Shown piece after piece: positions 1 through 10,314 of a stretch of 20,109 bases of DNA. Position numbers and translations under genes: made by a program. Source of the stretch: Botryllus schlosseri (lineage: Eukaryota > Chordata > Ascidiacea > Stolidobranchia > Styelidae). Location of the stretch: contig KE605795.1 of the NCBI GenBank assembly GCA_000444245.1, positions 1 through 20,109 of the forward strand. The letters are read 5' to 3'. How positions within the stretch are numbered: the first letter of the stretch is position 1; every line of letters begins with the position of its first letter. The notes under the pieces were generated by a model. The model saw only the letters and a program-made list of their open reading frames with translations. It made no database searches and had not been told where the DNA came from.

Positions 1-991
1 AGAGAAGATTAGAATTAGATCAGCTTTGCATTTAGCACTAACTGGTAAAATTAATCCACAAATTAAACTGGTAGAATTATCGCATTCGCATGAAGTTACA
101 ATTATTGTATGTTTCCACTTGAACCTGTTCCNATCTTAACAAAGCAAATACGAACAGCAATTCGCTGTGTACAGCTTACGTATCTCTGTAGACTGAGTAA
201 AACAGAATGATCTAGCGATAGCTGTAGCTACCGTAATGTAGACGGCGCGGTCGATATGTTGCATCGTCACGTTTCTGCTCGCTTACAAAGCTCTGTAAGC
301 TCTCTTACAAAAGTCCATGCGCAGTTCGTGTATTGTTTTGATAGGAAAAGGAAACTCGATCAAGTGACGCGTTCATAGACAGTTCTTGAGATCAATCAAA
401 AAGGAATCAGTCTGGCCATACGCCGTTAAAAGAATAGAACCGGCTAGTCACTGCTAAGAGCGCCAAGTATAGGAGTCAGGGTCGTGCTTTAGAGAACTGA
501 AATACTAATTTGAGTTTGAGAACGAGAACGGGGAATTCAAATTAAGTCGCTGGAATTCCTGCAGCATGCTGTATTGTTCAGTAGGCCTGCAACTGTTTAG
601 GTTTAATGCTAATGTATGATGAAAGAGATAATATATAATGTAACCTTTTCTTAGCCAATCGCAAGTTTTCACCGCATAAGCGACATTTGCCTCATTACGT
701 GACTAAAAATTGGCCGTGAATGTTCCTGCGCGACATCGATCTGTCTAGCTATATATGTATTTGTAATATCACGTGGGGAGCTGGTCATCAGAAGATCTAA
801 CACCACAGCATTACGAAGTTGTAAACCGAGAGTAACTTCAATAGTAATTTGTCGTAGTTGCGGTCGCCTACGCCCTACGGGCCTACATGTCTTTGAAAGC
901 TGCAACTGTCTGCAAACATAAATATCAAAATCACAGAAGCTCAAATATGCAGATGCCTGTGTTTTGTTTAGATTTTAGGTAATCTCATTCC
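1..991. other. Non-coding sequence, nothing recognised
   Basis: No open frame in this stretch resembles a known protein, and no repeat shared with the rest of the window was seen before the hAT-like element A1 begins at 992. The longest frame (minus strand, 669-944) is low in recognisable motifs and is treated as chance. The last eight bases (984-991, CTCATTCC) are the left target-site copy of A1. Confidence 0.5.
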
Positions 992-2281
992 CAGAGGTGG
1001 TCAAAGTAGTCAAGAAATCTACTCAGGTAGAAGTAGAAGTAGCGACGAAAAAAATCTACTTAAGTACGAGTAGAAGTATTTTATTTATAAGCAACCTAAA
1101 ACTATTTGAGGTAGAAGTAGAATTGACTGACTTTAAAAGTACTCAAGTAAGTAAGTAGTTACGAAAACGATCCTAATTCGTTCACATGGATTGTAAAAAG
1201 GTGCAAATTGAGCGATAGGTGACGAGCTTGATTCATATTGATGCAAACTAGCAGGTATCATATTTTCGATAGCATAAGTATTCGTCCACATCATGGGATG
1301 AGAATGATAGCATTGATATCGAAATGCGATGCTAATCCTCTGTTTTCTCGAACAGCACGTTTTAGAAAATAGCATGGTACGGCGCCATTCCCCATATTAT
1401 AAGGCCCGTAGTTTAGTAGAAGAGCAATACGGAGAAGTTGTATAGGATACGGTGTAAACACTTTGAGCGATTAGTAAACGTTATTAAAAAATATGGTGGA
1501 CCGTAAAAATGCCATATTGTGTAGCTTTATTTCCAGAAATTAAAGGCATTACTACACTTGCTTTTATATTTCAACATGCATGTTATCCAGACAAAAGAAC
1601 TGATGATAATTATAACTCAAAGTATATGATACTGGGAATTGAAAGTGAAATATAAATACTACTTCTAAAAGCAGGACATGTATTTCATGTTTTTAGTCCT
1701 GAAAGTTTCAAAGGTGGTATGCTAAAACAGCTCTAAAACTAAAAAAGAAGTCAGAGTTCACTTTTCGAGATTAGGACACGCCATGGACATGCTAGATTAC
1801 GATATGACAAGTAAATGCTAGATTGCGAAACATCAGTTTCAAACGTTATGATGAGCCATATATACTGTGATGAATTATGTGATATGGACGAAGGGCAACA
1901 ATGTGTTGTGAACGGAACCACGCCAACCCTCTACCTAAATTATATCCACCGATACTTTCGCGAAATCATATTGGTCACTCCGTATCCAGCACTGCGCGCG
2001 GAGTGCGACGAAAATCCTGGGCTTTACTAAACTTTTATGGAAATTAAATGTTGATACTCCGTGAAAACAGCCCCGAAATTCCTCAGGCTATCTTCCTGAT
2101 CGGAAGATTGAACTACTTCTACTTGACAAGCTGAAAACAGCGAAAAGTAAGTAAGTAGATCACAAAATATTACGAAGTAGAAGTAGCGAAAATCAGATCT
2201 ACTTGAGTAAGTATCAGAAGTAGAGGAAAACTACTTGAGTACTGCGAAAAAGTAGAAGTACTTCGTTAATGACCACCTCTG
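992..2281. mobile_element. hAT-like non-autonomous element A1
   Basis: A 1290-bp element bounded by inverted termini CAGAGGTGGTCA and TGACCACYTCTG-type ends, and flanked by a perfect 8-bp duplication CTCATTCC (984-991 and 2282-2289). An 8-bp duplication with CAGRGGTGG-type ends is the signature of the hAT superfamily. Both subterminal regions (about 1000-1160 and 2100-2275) are packed with GTAGAAGTAG and ACTCAAGTA-type motifs in opposite orientations, which look like transposase-binding clusters. No transposase is encoded, so mobilisation would need a partner in trans. It shares its full length with A2 at 10855-12153. A 71-codon frame at 1815-2030 is also present in A2. Confidence 0.93.
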
Positions 2282-2289
2282 CTCATTCC

Positions 2290-2584
2290 TCATCGCTTCA
2301 TTGCAAGAAGAATAAATGGATATAGCAGAAGTTTCAGTGTGAAAATAGGTGGCCAAAAGAACCCATCACTACTCAAGTCGAATTAGAAGTACTGTCACAG
2401 TTCCTCATTTAATTACGTGTACAAGCAAATATTTACCAGACTACTTCAAGAAAAAGTAGACAGTGACGTATCTCAAAAGTTTCAATTAGTTTGAAAAAAG
2501 TCGGAGCGTCGTGTCGTCAATATGTTATTAAGCAAGTACTTTGCGTCGAAAATAGTTGAGTAGAATTGGAAGTAGACTGAAAGG
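2290..2584. repeat. Probable degraded A-like repeat
   Basis: Between A1 and B1. The stretch at about 2365-2395 (actcaagtc, gaattagaagtactg) and that at about 2525-2576 (agtactttgcg, gagtagaattggaagtag) resemble the subterminal motif clusters of family A. It may be an old, strongly diverged relative that lost its clear ends. No duplication could be found. The bases 2577-2584 (CTGAAAGG) are the left target site of B1. Confidence 0.4.
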
Positions 2585-3417
2585 CAGGGTTGTAACCAAG
2601 GCATACAGTTCCGAGTCACAAGTCAATCTCACTTTTATAGNTTTGACTCTAGTCAAGTCGAGTCATTCTCCATTCTTAACCGAGTCAAATACGAGTCCAA
2701 GTCAGCTAGTAGAGGGTCGAGTCCGAGTCATAGTATTTCGACTCGGGTCCAAGTCCAAGTCATTAGGTTGACTATTCGGTTTGCAGTTCAATCCGGTACA
2801 ACCCACTTTTTTCAACTCTGCCCGAGTGATATAGAATTGCTCGCATTCATAATATATTAATTTTCCTCAGTTTTAACAGCTTCTTGACCTATTTTCCGAG
2901 TATGTCAGCTGATAGACGAAATACCAATAATGTGTTTGTTGACTGTACTATTCTACGTAGCTACAATGAAATGTCTGTCCCTATGTATGTATGTATGTAT
3001 GTATAGGGGGATGGAGGGGGGGGGGCTTCTCGGTAAATTGAGGCCTNTTNCACCAGGCCTATATTTATTCATGGAGCTATAATTCCATAGTGGACGATAA
3101 ATCAAAGTTTAACAGTGATTGAACCGTGAAAGGACTTTCCAATAGCAAACTAAATGATCGTGGAATATTATGTCTATGATCGGATTGAACTAGATGAACC
3201 CTGCATCGATCGTAGCGATTGCATGATGTAACAAAATACTCAAGCGTCTCTGGTTGATTACATGCGTGAAATGTCTGTCTTGGCCGTCCTAGTTTCGAGT
3301 ATTATGACTTGGTTCGAGACATGCACAATGACTTGAGTACAAGTCGAGTCAATAAAAAAAAGACCAGAGTCGAGTCAAGTCTCCAAAGAAATCACGACTC
3401 GGGTCATTATAACCCTG
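2585..3417 (-). mobile_element. hAT-like non-autonomous element B1
   Basis: An 833-bp element starting CAGGGTTGTAAC and ending with the inverted form (TTATAACCCTG), flanked by CTGAAAGG (2577-2584) and CTAAAAGG (3418-3425), which is 7 of 8 identical. Its subterminal regions are rich in GACTCGAGTC-like motifs. It lies in the opposite orientation to B2 at 7792-8652: the outer about 150 bases on each side match B2 read on the other strand, while the interiors differ. It holds a GTAT microsatellite and a G run. It has no transposase frame. Confidence 0.88.
2982..3025. repeat. GTAT microsatellite followed by G run
   Basis: About six copies of the tetranucleotide TATG/GTAT at 2982-3005, then GGGGGATGGA and a run of ten G at 3016-3025, inside element B1. 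Such tracts are prone to length errors in sequencing. Two N calls lie shortly after, at 3047-3050. Confidence 0.9.
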
Positions 3418-3425
3418 CTAAAAGG

Positions 3426-3614
3426 ACATGCACTTGTATAAGTAGCCTACCAGAGTACTACTGTAAAGTAAAAGCAATTTGTTACCAACTGCATGTATAC
3501 TGATATAAGACGTGATTCCGTGTTTTAGCTGGATGACAATAGTATCAAGTGAGACGGAGTGGCAGAAATAAGTCATCTTCCTCGTTTCTTTATAATACTC
3601 CGGTGTGTTTAAAG
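3426..3614. other. Non-coding spacer
   Basis: A short spacer between B1 and D1 with no coding signal and no recognised repeat. Its last eight bases GTTTAAAG (3607-3614) may be the left target site of D1. Confidence 0.5.
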
Positions 3615-4048
3615 TGAGGTTGCCATATTTTGAGACCCGAAAAAGAGGACACTTTTCATACAGATATTGAAAGCTAGAATACCGAAGGTGAAATCGGGTG
3701 AAGGTTTTTTGAGTAATAGTATTGGGTTGACTGAAAAAAGCTCATTTTGCCGACTCTACTCCCGAAATACCCGCCTCCAACTTGTGTTCGGCGTGTTGAC
3801 TAACAAAATTGTCATTTTCCGACATCGCTCCCGAAATACCTGTCGGGTCGTATTATCTGTGTGTATTTTCTTGCCAAGCATGGTGTTCGCTGCTTCGGAG
3901 TCGAGTTTCTGCACGCATTTTAATACTTTCTTCTAGAAAAAGAGGAAAAATTCTTGAAAAGAGGACAAGTGGGCGTCTTCCGAGGTGACTTTAAAATTCT
4001 TGAAAAAAGAGCACAATTCGCCTAAAAATCGGATATGTGGTAAACCTA
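3615..4048 (+). mobile_element. hAT-like non-autonomous element D1 (diverged)
   Basis: A 434-bp element with ends TGAGGTTGCCA and TGGTAAACCTA, imperfect inverted repeats related to TAGGGTTACCA. The internal stretches GTTGACTGAAAAAA and CGCATTTTAATACTTT recur in D2 (12303-12726) read on the opposite strand, so both belong to one family of similar size. The flanks GTTTAAAG and GTTAAAGC can be aligned as a duplication only with a one-base gap. It looks older than D2. An 89-codon frame at 3667-3936 matches nothing and is not considered a gene. Confidence 0.7.
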
Positions 4049-4402
4049 GTTAAAGCGGTCATCGTTGGTACTTAAGCATAGATAGAAGTTACATCGTAAC
4101 GAACTACTCCCGATGTGGAGATATTGCGATTTCCAAACAAGTAGAAATTCCGCACTCAAGTCCTAGTATTACCTACTGTCAACTAGAAGTATTTTAAAAT
4201 GATCTTGAGTTAGTAGCGCAAGTACACAATATCTATCTACGCAGACTGAAGAAATACAAGTAGTTCGTTACTGATCACCTTTAAATATACTTTGTATTTC
4301 GGACGATGCCTAATCAATAATCGTCTATCTTTACTTTTGCTATGTCGTGACTTAGAACTTTACTTTTCCCAAGTTCCTAAATGTTAACATAATACACCGA
4401 CG
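4049..4402. repeat. Relic of an A-like element, then XKR gene 5' flank
   Basis: A 13-base inverted repeat, GTAACGAACTACT at 4096-4108 and AGTAGTTCGTTAC at 4259-4271, brackets a stretch with GTAGAA and ACTCAAGT motifs. The right side (TTACTGATCACCTTT) resembles the right end of A1 and A2. I read about 4057-4285 as a short remnant of family A or a cousin. From about 4290 to 4402 lies the immediate 5' flank of the XKR gene, with no clear TATA box. An in-frame TAA at 4385-4387 precedes the start codon. Confidence 0.5.
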
Positions 4403-5437
4403 ATGGATGCCTACTGCACAGTTGCAGAACATCTAGCCGTTGACACGGAGCAGGACCACGGTATTGCCGCTCGTCTGTGGCGGAAAGTACTATGCCTCAC
4501 GTCTGGTCCACTGACGGTGCTGGACATATTTGCGGGAGTCTACTCAGTCGTAATATACTGGATCGTAAAAGATGATTTGCTCCGTGGCACTGAGATCGCT
4601 GGAATATCTACATTCAGCTTAGCTTGCGGTTCAGTGCTATTCACGATTTCTATTATAGTCTTGGCTTTTCCGCATCGATTTGCGATGACCCGGGGATACG
4701 TCCATGAAAGTATAGTCGGTCTTAAAACAGTTGAGATCTTAACCGGGGCAATTCCGCGAATGTGGATAGCTTTACACGTGCTGTCCGTGGGTCCACCGCT
4801 ACATATGTATCAACGGATCTATCTTTACGCAGCAGGCGCGTCATCATTCGTCTCTGCGTGCGTTGGTATGGCAATGATTGACGACCTTTCCCTGATAGGC
4901 GTTGAAAATCGGAACAAGTCCATTTTTATGAGAGTCATGATGTGTTGCGTTAAAGCCTCTGTGCTTTTTGCGAGGATATTAGTGTTCGCGTATATGACAA
5001 CGCAAATAGGATGGTGGACTGCTCTGCTAGTTGGAGTGCATTGGTTCTTATTTGTTACGCTTTTCATGATAGCGGACAGGCAAAATAAATCCGCTGATTC
5101 ATCGGGACTTTTAGAGACTATATTGTCAAACTGTGCCAGCGCTGCGTTGTTCATATTTTCGTGGCCATCCGTGGCTGGTGAGCTCACCGGAGTGGCTGAT
5201 CTTTGTATTTCGCTGGTATTTCTACTCGAAAACATCGTGGGATTCGAAATCGCGAAGGGAAATAAGGAGATGAATTCACAGCTTTTACCGCACGTGGACA
5301 CAGTCGTTCGAGTGGTCAATCTCGTGCCCACCGTGCTCGTGATAGTGTACATTATTGCGACGGTAATAATTGGTAAAATCAGTCGACGTTCTTTACGCAA
5401 TGAGGTTATAATTACGGAACATGAAGTCAGTACGTAA
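4403..5437 (+). CDS. XK-related (XKR/CED-8 family) membrane protein
   Basis: A 344-residue protein with about nine to ten hydrophobic segments (roughly 35-55, 66-90, 104-127, 136-160, 178-200, 203-224, 237-255, 264-283, 299-323). The order of motifs fits the XK-related family: an Asp in the first membrane segment (LDIFAGV, D41), a Glu followed by a proline turn (TVEILTGAIPRM, E111), the ASVLFARILVFA helix, the VHW motif (213-214), LLETILSNCASAALFIF (the family's E-I-x-x-N segment) and LLEN (E276-N277). Family members are plasma-membrane proteins. Some, such as vertebrate XKR8 and worm CED-8, expose phosphatidylserine after caspase cleavage. Start choice: an in-frame TAA at 4385-4387 lies 15 bases upstream with no acceptor AG between, so 4403 is the first possible Met. 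The whole frame is unspliced, unlike the multi-exon vertebrate genes, and is slightly short. No AATAAA follows closely. Scramblase activity is inferred from family only. Confidence 0.85.
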   Translation: MDAYCTVAEHLAVDTEQDHGIAARLWRKVLCLTSGPLTVLDIFAGVYSVVIYWIVKDDLLRGTEIAGISTFSLACGSVLFTISIIVLAFPHRFAMTRGYVHESIVGLKTVEILTGAIPRMWIALHVLSVGPPLHMYQRIYLYAAGASSFVSACVGMAMIDDLSLIGVENRNKSIFMRVMMCCVKASVLFARILVFAYMTTQIGWWTALLVGVHWFLFVTLFMIADRQNKSADSSGLLETILSNCASAALFIFSWPSVAGELTGVADLCISLVFLLENIVGFEIAKGNKEMNSQLLPHVDTVVRVVNLVPTVLVIVYIIATVIIGKISRRSLRNEVIITEHEVST

Positions 5438-5521
5438 CTGAGCTGGCTTTTGTCGTCTATTATTTGATCGTGGCACGATGCAATTACCCCCGTCCAAGAT
5501 AGAGAAGCATTGACAACAACC
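5438..5521. other. 3' flank of the XKR gene
   Basis: A short AT-rich flank between the XKR stop codon and the SINE. No AATAAA or close variant was seen here, so the transcript may end within or beyond the SINE. Confidence 0.4.
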
Positions 5522-5753
5522 CAAGCTAAGACCGCCGTTAACTCTTGTGCAACACCAATGGGTGCGGGTTCGAGTCCGACCGAGTTCGACTTCAGAATTC
5601 CGATATCTAAGTGTTGGAGGTTTACCTAGGCTCCTCCTCGCCACCTCATTTGCGTCAGCGGTGTCTTACAAAAGCCTAGAGGTGGGCCGTGCTATAAGTC
5701 GGCCATAGTAGGCGACAAACACCATGAATACCCCAAAACAAACAAACAAACAA
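5522..5753 (+). repeat. tRNA-derived SINE with CAAA-type tail
   Basis: It carries an RNA polymerase III B box, GGTTCGAGTCC at 5567-5577, preceded by a degenerate A-box-like region (about 5525-5542, GCTAAGACCGCCGTTAAC). A tRNA-unrelated body follows, and a short (CAAA)n tail at about 5734-5753. Head, body and simple-repeat tail in this order define a tRNA-derived SINE. It probably needs a LINE partner recognising the tail. It sits about 85 bases past the XKR stop in the same orientation. Boundaries are approximate because no flanking duplication was identified. Confidence 0.75.
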
Positions 5754-6227
5754 CTCTTGTACTACTCCCAACACAAGTAAAGTTTTACTCTAACTTGAAA
5801 TCAAGCTAACTTGACCGTACTGCAAACCACAGCACGAGCCAACCTTTCCGTCAACCCTCACCAAATCTAGGCTAAGCCCGAAAACGATCTACCCCAACCC
5901 TGACCGTAACACAAGCTAATATTACCTCCAAGACGTAGGTTGGTTGCTGGGGTTCCAAATCCAAGCCCATGCCTTCTGAAATGCCAATTATGTATCCAAT
6001 AATTGGCTCAATTGTAACTGGTCAATTGGTAATACGTCGCTATTTGGCGGGAATGCCGCTTCAACCTGTGAATAATTCGCAACAATTTGAGTTTCGTGTG
6101 TTCTATTGCAGCTAACAATCAATGTGTTGTGACTATACATCCTATCTGTTCATGACATCGCATTGTACATTGTGTGTGACTTGTTCAGATAAAAATATAA
6201 CCCAACCATGTTATGTTATGTTTACAT
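5754..6227. other. Non-coding stretch
   Basis: No coding frame is supported. Around 5985-6040 there are clustered CAATTGG/CCAATTA motifs (AATTGGCTCAATTG and neighbours) that form weak inverted repeats. The last eight bases (GTTTACAT, 6220-6227) may be the left target site of element E. Confidence 0.4.
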
Positions 6228-6648
6228 CAGAGATGAGCGGATTTGAAATTTCTATGTCCTAATCCAATCCAAATCCGAACCTTCAAATCCAAATCCAAAT
6301 CCTAATCCATAACTTTTTCATATTCAAGTCCATGTCCAATCCTAATCCAATTCCAACTGGAAATTCAGAAAAAATACTAATTTATGCAATGGAAGGATTC
6401 GAAAATTTTATTTCACAACCAACGATTCACTTGATTCNAGANAACTTAGTAACCATAAGTACATTAATAACTGATCTGAATAAAGTTTGTGGCCATTCNC
6501 CACACGACATTTCAATATCCCAGNAAATAGGTAAATCCAATCCAAATCGTAATCCGTTCCAGAAAAAATGTCAAATCCAATCCAAATCCGACAAAATTTC
6601 ACAAATACTGTTTTTTCAAAACCTAATCCTAATCCATGCTCATCTCTG
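6228..6648. mobile_element. hAT-like non-autonomous element E
   Basis: A 421-bp element with inverted ends CAGAGATGAGCGGATT and ATCCATGCTCATCTCTG. The flanks GTTTACAT (6220-6227) and CTATACAT (6649-6656) share six of eight bases, consistent with an aged 8-bp duplication. Both subterminal regions are runs of (A)ATCC-type repeats such as AATCCAAATCC and CCTAATCC, at about 6260-6350 and 6530-6630. Four single N calls lie inside. Open frames through it on both strands are products of the repetitive composition. Confidence 0.75.
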
Positions 6649-6656
6649 CTATACAT

Positions 6657-7221
6657 GTTTTTGGGAATTGGTTTACAATTCAACTGCGAATAATTTGTCT
6701 TTCGTTTTCCTACTCTATGATTTTAATTGTCTTATTGCGTTTGATTCGATTGCTCATTTACTGTACTTTTCGTCTCTTCCATTGCCATATACATTGTCTT
6801 CCTTAGTATTCTCTCAATCTCTTTCTATTTTTCGTGCATAGGCTCAAGAATATTGATATATACAACAATATCTTAAACCTTCTTCGTCTTGGAGCATTTG
6901 GTTTTGTTCAGTTTAACACAAGACTAGTGTGCCCTACACAACGTTTGTCAAGTCCCAAAGCAAGGTTTAGTAGAGTCTACAGTATTCGACACCTGTTTAA
7001 TCGATTCAGAATCAACTCGGGCTGTCGCATAAAATCAATCTATGTTTGCCAGAATTTATTCCACATCAAGATTCACGGTTGCCTCTCATCAGCAATAAAC
7101 GTTATTAAGTAAAGGCGGTATCCGAAGACAATATATATAAATTTGTCTGTAAGTGCAGACTGAACTAGTCTCGTGNATGAAATATGACAGCGCTCATTGA
7201 AAAGTTTGCCTTTACATTTGG
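6657..7221. other. Non-coding stretch
   Basis: AT-rich sequence with two open frames (ending at 6841 and 7112) that show no recognisable domain. No repeat shared with the rest of the window was noticed. One N is present at 7176. Confidence 0.4.
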
Positions 7222-7229
7222 TTTTAAAG

Positions 7230-7704
7230 CAGGAGCGCGCAACTTCTCCAGTCGCGGACCGGATATGCGAAAATGATAAACGTGGTGGGCCGGATTCAGG
7301 AAACGATCGCTTTTTTATCTAGGCATAAAAGGAATAAATCGTATTCAATGTAAACTTCGAGTTGAAAGCAGAGACCCAAAACAGTATTTATTGAATTTAT
7401 TAACGTAATGTAGCCTACTTTAATAGCCGTTGAAGTCAATGAGACATATCGGTGGTCGAACAAAGTTGTCAACAAGTTCTCTGAACTCTGGCTGCATGTC
7501 GGACGTACAAACCCTTAATAAAGACTGCACGTGGTCAAGAGTTAGATTGGAAGGCAGTTTTGTTTTGTTAATATTCAAGGTCGAAAATGTATGCCCGCAA
7601 ATGTTTGTAGTAGACCCGGGCTACGGGTCACATTATCATAAAGACCGGAAACTGTCTGCGGGCCGATAACAATCCTCTCGCAGGCCGTATGTTTCCCACC
7701 CTTG
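7230..7704 (-). mobile_element. hAT-like non-autonomous element C2
   Basis: A 475-bp element starting CAGGAGCGCGCAACTTCTCC and ending CATACGG-like/TTTCCCACCCTTG. The left end matches the right end of C1 (15631-16572) read on the other strand, including the GGCCGGATA segment, and GGAATAAATCGTATT is shared deeper inside. Its right end matches the left end of C1. Flanks TTTTAAAG (7222-7229) and TTATAAAG (7705-7712) agree at seven of eight bases. The termini show many changes relative to C1, so this copy looks older. The 79-codon frame at 7430-7669 has no recognised domain. Confidence 0.8.
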
Positions 7705-7791
7705 TTATAAAGCTTAGTTTGAAAGAGTTTTCAACCAATGAAAAAGCCTGTGGATATATTCGTTGAAAAGTCAGCAGCTGAGAACTGATAT

Positions 7792-8652
7792 CAGGGTTGT
7801 AATGACTCGAGTCACCATTTTTTGATGACTCGACTTGACCCGAGTCATTTTCTAAAAATACGGTAATGACTTGACTCGACTCGAGTCAATCTGTATATTG
7901 ACTAGACTTGGACTCGAGTCATTGCGCATGACTCGAACGTCAGACGGCCAAGACCGACATTTCAATGTAATTTCTAAGAATACTAAAGTAACTTCACTAT
8001 TGAGATTTCGTCTATTGGTACTGGTACTTGAAAATGCGACCAGAAGCTGCTAAATGTCAGGAAAATTAGTATATTAGAAAGAGCTTCTTGGAGGTACAGA
8101 ACTTCAATATACAATTGAATAGTATATTCATATTGAAATCNNNCNCNNATATTTTCGTCTGACACTCGTCAGGGGTAATCGTCAGCAACTAGTAGTGAAA
8201 TGGAAAGAACATTGTATATCAACAATCGTATCACAAAATATGACGTCACCAGCATGAAATTTCGTGAATGAGAGAGCGTTTAATGTACTATTTTTAGGTG
8301 GTACACGAACTCCTTTTGTTGACAGAGTTTTGGTAGGTGTATTTTGATAAAAGTCGACTCCAAGGCACACAAATGGAATTGTGAACGGCCTCGCTAAACC
8401 ATTCGACATCACCAAACAGAGTTATAAAAAGTGGATTTAACAAGACTTTAACTGGAAACTGAGCAGTCACACAATGACTTGGACTCGGACTCGAGTTATC
8501 ATACCATGACTCGGACTCGACCCTCCGCTCGCTGACTTGGACTCGGACTTGACTCGGTGGTCAATTGAAAATGACTCGACTTGACTCGAGTCAAAACTAA
8601 AAAAGTGAGATTGACTTGTGACTCGTAGCCTTGTGACATGGTTGCATCCCTG
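7792..8652 (+). mobile_element. hAT-like non-autonomous element B2, carrying a nested repeat
   Basis: An 861-bp element beginning CAGGGTTGTAATGACTCGAG and ending GGTTGCATCCCTG, with a perfect 8-bp duplication ACTGATAT at 7784-7791 and 8653-8660. The outer regions hold many GACTCGAGTC motifs, including exact palindromes TGACTCGAGTCA at 7803-7814 and 8582-8593. Both outer regions match B1 read in reverse. The interior differs because a copy of repeat R (8076-8436) occupies it. No transposase is encoded. Confidence 0.93.
8076..8436 (+). repeat. Repeat R, copy a (inside B2)
   Basis: About 360 bp shared with copies near 15434-17908 and 19273-19560. Landmarks in order are: CTTCTTGGAGGTACAGAACT; the hairpin-forming AATATACAATTGAATAGTATATT (stem AATATAC/GTATATT); CATATTGAAAT; CAACAATCGTATCAC; ATGACGTCACCAGCATG; TTTTTAGGTGGTACACGAA; and ATAAAAGTCGACTCC. 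B1 lacks it, so it inserted into B2 after B2 itself had landed. An N-rich patch at 8141-8148 interrupts it. No right-hand inverted end is seen in this copy. Confidence 0.75.
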
Positions 8653-8660
8653 ACTGATAT

Positions 8661-10155
8661 CAATTGACGTACGGGCGTTGGGTGGCGCATTTGCTAAAAT
8701 TTTAGCAACACGCTTCGACAACATCCTGACAACATCAACCTAAATCCGATACACCCAAAACACTGAACTAATTATAGTTTATTTGCTGAAATTTCACGTA
8801 CGTATGATTACAGCCATAATCATAATATTCCACTATTTTCGAAAGAAAAAATAATCGAGTGTCAATATACAACACGAATAAAGTTTCAAAATCATTTTTT
8901 CTTCAATTGATTTTCTTGATATATATGTAGGATGCATAATGAACGATGGTATAATTTGAAGAAAAAATCATACTTAGACCTCATAAAAACGGTATACAAT
9001 GTTAGTAGCGCGAAAAATTAACATTCATTGGTAATGGTTAAAAAATCCGACCTCATATAGACAATGCGATATTCGTTTGGGAGGAAAATTCAGATTCAGT
9101 GAGTCATTCGGGTTTCTGATTTATTTGCCCCTTAAAGATCGTAACCGGGGGTACAAATTCACATTTGGTTTTCAACTGAAAGACCGATTCTTCTCCTTTG
9201 CGCTATCAACTTGTCGCTCTGTTCTGCAAACGTAATGCTTTGTGGCATTCCTCATATTACTGTGAAAAGAGAGTACATGAGAGTCAAACAATATATGATT
9301 GTAACGAGTATTCATTGTAAATCAGGGAGACTATTGCTGTTCCCTTTCAGAGCCTAGTTAAGACATGAGATCCTCCACCTTAGAAAGTGCTATCGTATTG
9401 TTCGAGACGAAACGCCGTTAAACAAATTGCTTAATTGGTAATGTGATTAGTAATATTGGAGACAGAATAGGCATTTCAGAAGCACGGGTTTGCGATTTCA
9501 AACCTTAACCTTCTTCCCTGTTTAAGCACCTAATTGCCTGCAGCCAATGGTGGCCATCCTGCGTGCCATCACGAATCATATGTATGACTCGAAGCAAAAT
9601 TTACGACTCAATTTCAAGTCATTAATGATTAATCGATGTCTACTAAATCGCTGTATCTTGTATAACTTCGTATTGCTGAAGCTTCACTACTGTGCGTTTT
9701 ACCGAGCCTCCATTGTTATATCACAAATAAATTGATCGCAAACGCAGTAATATGGGAGCTTGCAAATTAGGTTGTCGTAAACTTGCTCACATTAACCAAC
9801 TTTCTTGTACGATTTAAATCAAACGAATATCGTTAATTCGTTTATAATTGTATATCATGGATATGTATAGGTGGGTAGGGTATTGCACCATATCATTTAT
9901 TGAACTTTCTTGAGGTTTCATATGTTATCCTGTATTTTGGCTGATAATTGTAGACTGAGGGTATACCGCTTTACGTGCGTAGTTTAGCAGTTCTACGTAT
10001 GCGTGAGCGATACAGCGCCTTTTTGCGCGTATAATGAAGTTTTTATTCGTTCTTCGATTACGAATAAATGGGGACTCCATCTGTATTTAAAACAGTTAGC
10101 AAAATGCTTTGAATGACTTTGAATCATGTCTCATACTTTGAAAATTCAACTTGAC
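8661..10155. other. Long non-coding stretch, possible site of the receptor's last exon
   Basis: About 1.5 kb of AT-rich sequence with no recognised protein or repeat. It lies downstream of the TM7 exon of the minus-strand receptor gene, so a C-terminal tail exon and polyadenylation site are expected here or further left. I could not pick either out by eye, because tail exons are short and poorly conserved. Confidence 0.4.
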
Positions 10156-10300
10156 GTGATTAGTCATTAGTGACTTGTGACTCGAAGGTAGTGGTTTGAT
10201 CCCAACACTGTGGAACCTCGGTCATCGAACATCGCTTCAGACTGAGCACTTGGAATACGTAGGAGTACTTTGTTGGGGACCACCCCTGATTGTGACGGAT
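10156..10300 (+). repeat. Probable tRNA-derived SINE remnant
   Basis: TTAGTGACTTGTGACTCGAA is followed by GTAGTGGTTTGATCCCAAC, which resembles a tRNA anticodon arm and T arm, with a B box GGTTTGATCCC at 10193-10203. A body without a clear tail follows. It is a different lineage from the SINE at 5522. Boundaries are approximate and no duplication was found. It ends about 15 bases from the TM7 exon of the receptor gene. Confidence 0.5.
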
Positions 10301-10314
10301 ATTTAGGTTCTTAC

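Noticed and set aside
1000-1160. GTAGAAGTAG runs as a plain microsatellite
   Set aside because: They are confined to the ends of elements A1 and A2 in opposite orientations and match between copies, so they are subterminal motifs of a transposon.
4825-5400. 191-codon minus-strand frame opposite the XKR gene
   Set aside because: It is the antisense shadow of a strongly matching plus-strand membrane protein and has no domain of its own.
5522-5600. A functional tRNA gene at the B box
   Set aside because: No cloverleaf with matching acceptor and anticodon stems could be formed, and the body and CAAA tail show a SINE.
6332-6841. 169-codon plus-strand frame as a gene
   Set aside because: It starts inside element E, is built on AATCC repeats, spans several N calls and crosses the element end.
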